Assembly (NCBI RefSeq): GCF_002865645.1
Contig: NW_020194515.1
Span: 1,054,001-1,118,000 of the forward strand
Source of the DNA: Hyaloscypha bicolor E
Taxonomy: Eukaryota > Ascomycota > Leotiomycetes > Helotiales > Hyaloscyphaceae
Reading direction: 5' to 3'
Length of the DNA stretch: 64,000 bases
Positions 58,621-64,000 of the stretch are shown piece after piece. Both the position numbers and the translations under genes were made by a program. Under the pieces are notes generated by a model. That model saw only the letters and a program-made list of their open reading frames with translations, did no database searches and was not told the origin of the DNA. The first letter of the stretch is position 1; every line of letters begins with the position of its first letter.

Positions 58621-61600
58621 CCATGCATTATAGTCAAATGCCCTAATAATATTACTTTCTCCTCGCTATTTTGAACTGCTCCCAATTACCCCTAATCTTA
58701 ATTGCCTATTTCCTGGCTTATAATTATTATCCCCTAGTAAATTCTTCTCTCTATTATTAAGATTTGATTTATTATAATTACTGCTTAATATAATTACTTC
58801 TTGCTTTCTCTTTAATATAAACTTTAAAAGAAAGTTAAATAAGTAAAGTAAAAGTAAATATTTATAAAAATATTAGATTTATTAATATATTTAAATTTAT
58901 TAATTTACTAGTTATAAAAGCAAGAGTAAAAGCAAAAGCAGAAATAAAAGAAATTATAATTCCAAGTTCTAAAATAAGAAAGTTATTCGAAATAAGATTA
59001 TTTCAATTAAAGTTATTACTTAACTAATTCTTTATAAAAGTAATCTTTTCTTATAAGGTTTTAATTTATTAATTAGAAGTTAAAGCAAATAAAGAAGATA
59101 TTATAGATATAGCTATAAATATAAATATTATATTTGAAGTAATATTACAAAATTTCTTTAATAAAGAAATATAAATTAATAAAAGCATTTCTTTATTTCT
59201 TTATTTATATTTCTTTTAAATCTTATTATTTCTTTCTTGAATTATATTAATATAGATTCTAATTAAATAAAGTAATTATATTAGTCTTAAATTAGAAATC
59301 TTATTATAATAATAATTAACTAGAATATTATTATATATTAATATTAATTAAGCCTGAATTAATAATATTTCTATAATATTTAATTAATAAATTAAGAATT
59401 ATATACTAGAAATAAGAAATAAGGAATTCTTATATATAATTATTAAAGCCTTTAAATTAAATATAAGATATTAATTCGAATTTCTAGAAATTAGTTTCTC
59501 GAGATATTAAAACTAGAATATTAGTCTTTAAATAAAAAAGAATAATATAAATTAATAATTTAATTAAAGTACTAGAATAAAAAATATTAAGAATTATAAA
59601 ATAAAAAGAATAATATATTATTTTAGTAAAAATCAAGTAATTAATATTTATATAAAGATTTATTAATAAAATAATAATAAGGAATTTTGTTTTATTTAAA
59701 TCTTAAAAGAATTATAAAATTAAACTAAAGCTTAAAAGCCCGAAAATAATAATAAGCTAAGAAATAAGAAATAATAACTTATATATAAGAAAGAAAAGCC
59801 ATTATAAATTAATAGCTAGAAATATTCTTAATAAAGTAATAATAATTACTAATAAGTTATTTAATAAATTTAAAGTAATATTTATTCTATTTAATAATTA
59901 AATAGTAAACTAGCTATTATTTTCGGCCAGTTTTATTACTATTTTCTATAGCCGATTTACTAAAATCTCGTATTACTCTAGTACTTTATATATCTTATAG
60001 CTAAGGCAATATAGTAATAGGAACTTCTGACTAATCTATTATAAGTTATTATTTAAAGAACTGCTTCTTTATCTTTATTTAATATTTTCTGAAAAAAGAA
60101 ATAGAAAATCGCTATTTATTATTTCTTAAATAACTTAAAATAATAGTTATCTTATATCTTTATTTATTCTCTCTCTCTTTTCTATCTTTTTTCTTCTAAA
60201 CCTCTTATACTTAACTATTATTATCCCTTACTTTACCTCTCTTCTCTCTTTCTACTAGCTATTATTATTTAGGTAATAGGCTTCTTCTTTATATTTCCTG
60301 TCTTATTTCTTTACTTTTAATTGCCTTTACTATTATCTTCTTTAATTAATATAATTAATATATATTATTATTAATAACTAATACCAAGTTCTTTCTTTTT
60401 CTTCTCTAGTAATAAATTAGATATTAAGAGCTACTTTAATATAAGAAATAAATAAGAAAAGACTAATATTAAAACCGAGCTAATAGATATTAATACTAAT
60501 ATTAATAGAGATAATAAGGCAGATTTACTAGATCTGAAATAGCTTATTAGAAAAAAGAATATCTATTTACTAAAATATTACCTTAACTAAGAAAATAACT
60601 CTAATAAATTTAAGAATAAAAATAAGAACTATAGTAATAATAGTCTTTTTTTCTTAAATATAATTAAGGGAAATTTCTATTAGTAAATATTCTATTCTTT
60701 TCTTATTTATTATTTTTTATTATTAAATAGCTAATCTAATTCTCTTTATAAATATTATAAGTATATATAAAAGAATTTTATCGAGGTAATATAAGCTATT
60801 TCTTATTATATTCTTAAGGCCTTTTTTAAATAGATATTAAATTAATATTAAAAAAAAGATTAAAAGAGTCTTATAAATATCTAATTAGCTAATATATTCG
60901 AAATATATTAGAAAATCTTCTGGCTTATATATAAATAAGTAATTAAAAAGAAAATTAAAAGAAAAATAAACTATTATATATATTAGATAAGTAATATTTC
61001 CTATTTATTTATTTAATCTAGTTCGAATTATTATAAATAAAAGCTAATAAAACATTTATTATAGGTTTATAAGAAGTTAGTAAAGAAATACTATTTATTA
61101 ATAAAGAAATATAATAATATTATAATATATATTAAGGATATTATAGGTATTTTATAGACTAACTTAATTATAATAAAATAAAGATATATATATAACTAGT
61201 AATAGATTTAAACTAATATAGTATAGTAAGCTATATTTTATAAAAATTATATTATTTTAGTAGTTTTAAGGTTTTAGTTATATAATAAAGACTATAGTTA
61301 TTTATATATAACTTATAGGAATTATATAAGAAAGCTAGTTTTTCTATAATTCTAGAAAATAATTCCTTTTTAGTATTTAATTAATTAAGCTTTTATATAC
61401 TATATATTATTTATATTTTACTATTTATATATTTAATTTTATTATTTTATTATTAAATTACGTTTTATATTATAATATACTTTATATAGGTTTTTATTTT
61501 ATTATAGTTTTTCTTTTATATATTTTATAATAACTAATATAAGAAAGATTAAAATTTTATAATTAAAATAATATTTTTATAAAGTTCTAAGAAATATCTA

Positions 61601-64000
61601 TAAAGCAGATTATTAGCTTAGTAAATCTAGAAAGAAAAGGGCTATTATAATACCTTAAGCCTAAGGCTAAAATATTAAGAATATATAAATATTAATTCTA
61701 GTATTTTATATTAATTTCTAATATATTAAGTAACTTAAATACAAGTTAGTTATTAGATATAATTATTAGTATAATATATAGAAATAATAGAAATAAAGAC
61801 TAATTATAAAAAGAAAAGAAATAAGGAAATAAAATAAGAAATATTATATTAAAATAATATAAGTTAGATCTTAGTTAGAAATAGACTTTAGTATTTGGAA
61901 ATAAAGTTATATTATTAATTTATATATTATTTTTAGTTATAGTAAAAACCGGAATAAAGATAATATTAGTTTTAGTAAAAGAGTTTATTTTCAAATCCGG
62001 GAAAAATATCTAAAAAAGGAAATATTCTTAATTTTAAGTAAAATAGTAAATAGGAATTAGAAATAAGAATTAAAAAGAAATTAGAAATAAGAAATTATAT
62101 AAATAATTTAAAAAAGCTTCTAGAGAAAAAAAAGAATATTAAATAAAAATAAAAAGAGAATTTAGAAAAGTTAGAGAAATTAGCAAAATTATATTTATTA
62201 TTTTTATTATTACCTTTAATAATATTATTAGATATATTTAGTTTAATAAAAATAAAAGAAAATACTATAGGTATTAAGTTAATAAAATAAAAGAAAAGAT
62301 ATAAGTAATAGAAATGAGATTAGAAAAGCTATTATTTTATTATTATTAATACTAAAACTCGAACTTAGATTATATTTATTATTATTAACTAGTTTCTTTT
62401 AAATTCCGGTTCTTAAATCAAAAAAAATATTTAAATAAAAAGTTAGCTTTTTAGGAATTTTATTAATAAAAGTCTCAGATATAAAAACTTTATAATTAAT
62501 TATAAAAGAAATTATTAAGATTAATATAACTAAAAATAAATATATATTAATACCAGATTTAAATCTGCTATTTATAAGAGCTCTTAAAGTATTATAGTTT
62601 TAGGAAAGTAATATTTCTATATTCTTGAAATAATATATAAATATATATAAGAATTATTATATTTCTAATAATATTAAAAAAAAGAGAATTATTTATTATA
62701 TTTCTTTTATTTATAAGAATTAGATTAAGGCTATATTAAAATACTATACTAATAATCTAGAAGATTACTAGAAAACTAAGTTCTTTAAGGCCTTATTAAA
62801 AGAATTCCGAAAATATAATTAGGAAATATTTAAAATTAGTTATGATTTTCTTAATTAAATTATTATATAAATCCAAAATAAAGAAATCTCTTCTAAGTCT
62901 TATATTAATATATTTAATAGAATATTAAAGAAGTTATTAAAGAGGAAAGAAAGAAATAAAATTACTTAATACCGAGAATTTATAAGAAAATTATTTATTT
63001 TAATAAGAGATTATATTCTTAAAAATATAAATTTCGAGCTTATAAATATAATAAGATATATAAGAAAATAGTAATATTTTATTAATATAAAGAGAAGAAA
63101 TACTATTTTAATATTACTAATAATTTAGATATATTTAGATTTAAATAAGAATACTTAAATATAATAGTCTATAATATAGTTCCTAAGCTAGAAAATAATT
63201 ATTTTTTACTAATTTCTTCTATTATATTTTTTTAAAGCTATTATAAATATAAATAAAAAGAGAACCTAGCTTATAGCTAATTATATAAAACTTATTAAAA
63301 GTAATAAACCTAAAGGAAATAATATTAACTAGCTAATAAAAAGTCTAGAAAAACTATTTATTACTATTATAATTTAAAAGAATCTATAGAAATAACTTAA
63401 TATAGCTACTATTATAATTAGAAAGAATATTTATAGCCTATTTATATAATCTAGCTAATTATAATAGAAATAATAATATTAATAATCTAGTAAATATAAT
63501 TCGGGTTTTTAGAAAAAATATATTAGAAGTTATAATAAAAATTATACAAAATATTATAGTAGCTATAATAATTAAGCTAAAATAAATAAAGAATCTAGAT
63601 AATTATATTCTAGAAAAAGTTAGTTTTAAATATAATTAGAGAATAATATTTAAATTAATATAGCTTATAATATAGATCTAGAATTAAAGAAATAAATTTA
63701 TTATAAGTATTATAATAAAAATAATAATAATAATAATAATTTAGAATATATTTATATTTTTTAGTTTTATTATCTATTAATAGAAAAGCTTATAAATTAT
63801 AGATATATTTACTAATTTAATAGAAAATAATATAAAGGGTTATTTAAGTTTAAATAAAAAAGTATTTCTTTTTTTCTTATTAGTAAATACTAATAGTTTA
63901 ACTGAATTATTTCCTAAATCTAAAAAGAAGAATTTAATTATAACTTAAAAGTATAATTTAAGAATATTTAGAAAATAATAAGAAATATCTAATTTATTAG
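58621..64000. other. Extremely AT-rich, RIP-type gene-free block
   Basis: The 5.4 kb to the window edge is overwhelmingly A and T, TpA-rich, nearly free of CpG, with stops in all frames and no ORF of note. It is the composition left when repeat-induced point mutation (C-to-T) has saturated transposable-element DNA in ascomycetes. No family can be named with confidence. The block continues past the window. Confidence 0.75.

Noticed and set aside
63340..63430. Possible RIP-mutated zinc-knuckle pair of a retrotransposon gag
   Set aside because: Tyr codons sit where Cys could have been, but spacing does not fit CX2CX4HX4C without several special assumptions.

Overview
The window is nuclear DNA of a filamentous ascomycete (Pezizomycotina). 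The genes are split by many short introns (about 45-90 nt) with GTRNGT donors, CTRAY branch points and YAG/AAG acceptors. Families typical of these fungi are present: multi-domain hybrid histidine kinase, HET domain, LaeA-like methyltransferase, fungal UDP-glycosyltransferase, HSPA12-like Hsp70. The last 5.4 kb is an extremely AT-rich, gene-free block of the kind left by RIP. A leotiomycete is my best guess, but no marker in the window settles the class. Exon structures were read by eye from splice signals, frame and family similarity. For every complete spliced model the exon lengths add up to whole codons.

Layout. 0-3.7 kb: a deletion derivative of a pogo/Fot1-like transposon, then a divergent pair of probable peroxisomal enzymes (SDR ending in SKL, kappa-class GST ending in AKL). 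3.8-8.4 kb: a 10-exon hybrid histidine kinase. 9.8-12.1 kb: divergent complex I subunit NDUFB3 and the CAF1/POP2 deadenylase. 13.4-16.4 kb: a dead HET-domain gene, an unknown protein and a tyrosine phosphatase lying 15 bp upstream of it. 16.9-17.9 kb: a nonsense-riddled secreted alpha/beta-hydrolase. 20.5-25.6 kb: Na+/H+ antiporter and an AAA+ ATPase. 26.4-33.2 kb: coiled-coil protein, Hsp70-like ATPase and UDP-glycosyltransferase. 34.3-37.5 kb: a 2-oxoglutarate-dioxygenase-fold protein that has lost most catalytic ligands, and a small membrane-anchored protein. 38.6-42.3 kb: a 12-exon LaeA-like methyltransferase and the C-terminal half of an MFS transporter. 43.2-48.7 kb: housekeeping block with AP-2 mu, succinyl-CoA ligase alpha and Elongator ELP3. 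49.9-51.2 kb: O-methyltransferase pseudogene. 52.2-54.1 kb: secreted serine carboxypeptidase. 54.65-55.4 kb: a Harbinger/Tourist-like MITE. 55.6-58.1 kb: two unrecognised genes, one with an internal 19-residue repeat. 58.6-64 kb: AT-rich RIP-type block.

Conserved housekeeping genes (CAF1, NDUFB3, ELP3, succinyl-CoA ligase, AP-2 mu) are interleaved with accessory and broken genes, and gene quality declines toward the AT-rich block. The most interesting signals are two closely similar introns inside the succinyl-CoA ligase gene (introner-like), two compensating indels in the kinase N-box region, the divergent peroxisomal enzyme pair, and the dioxygenase-fold pseudoenzyme.
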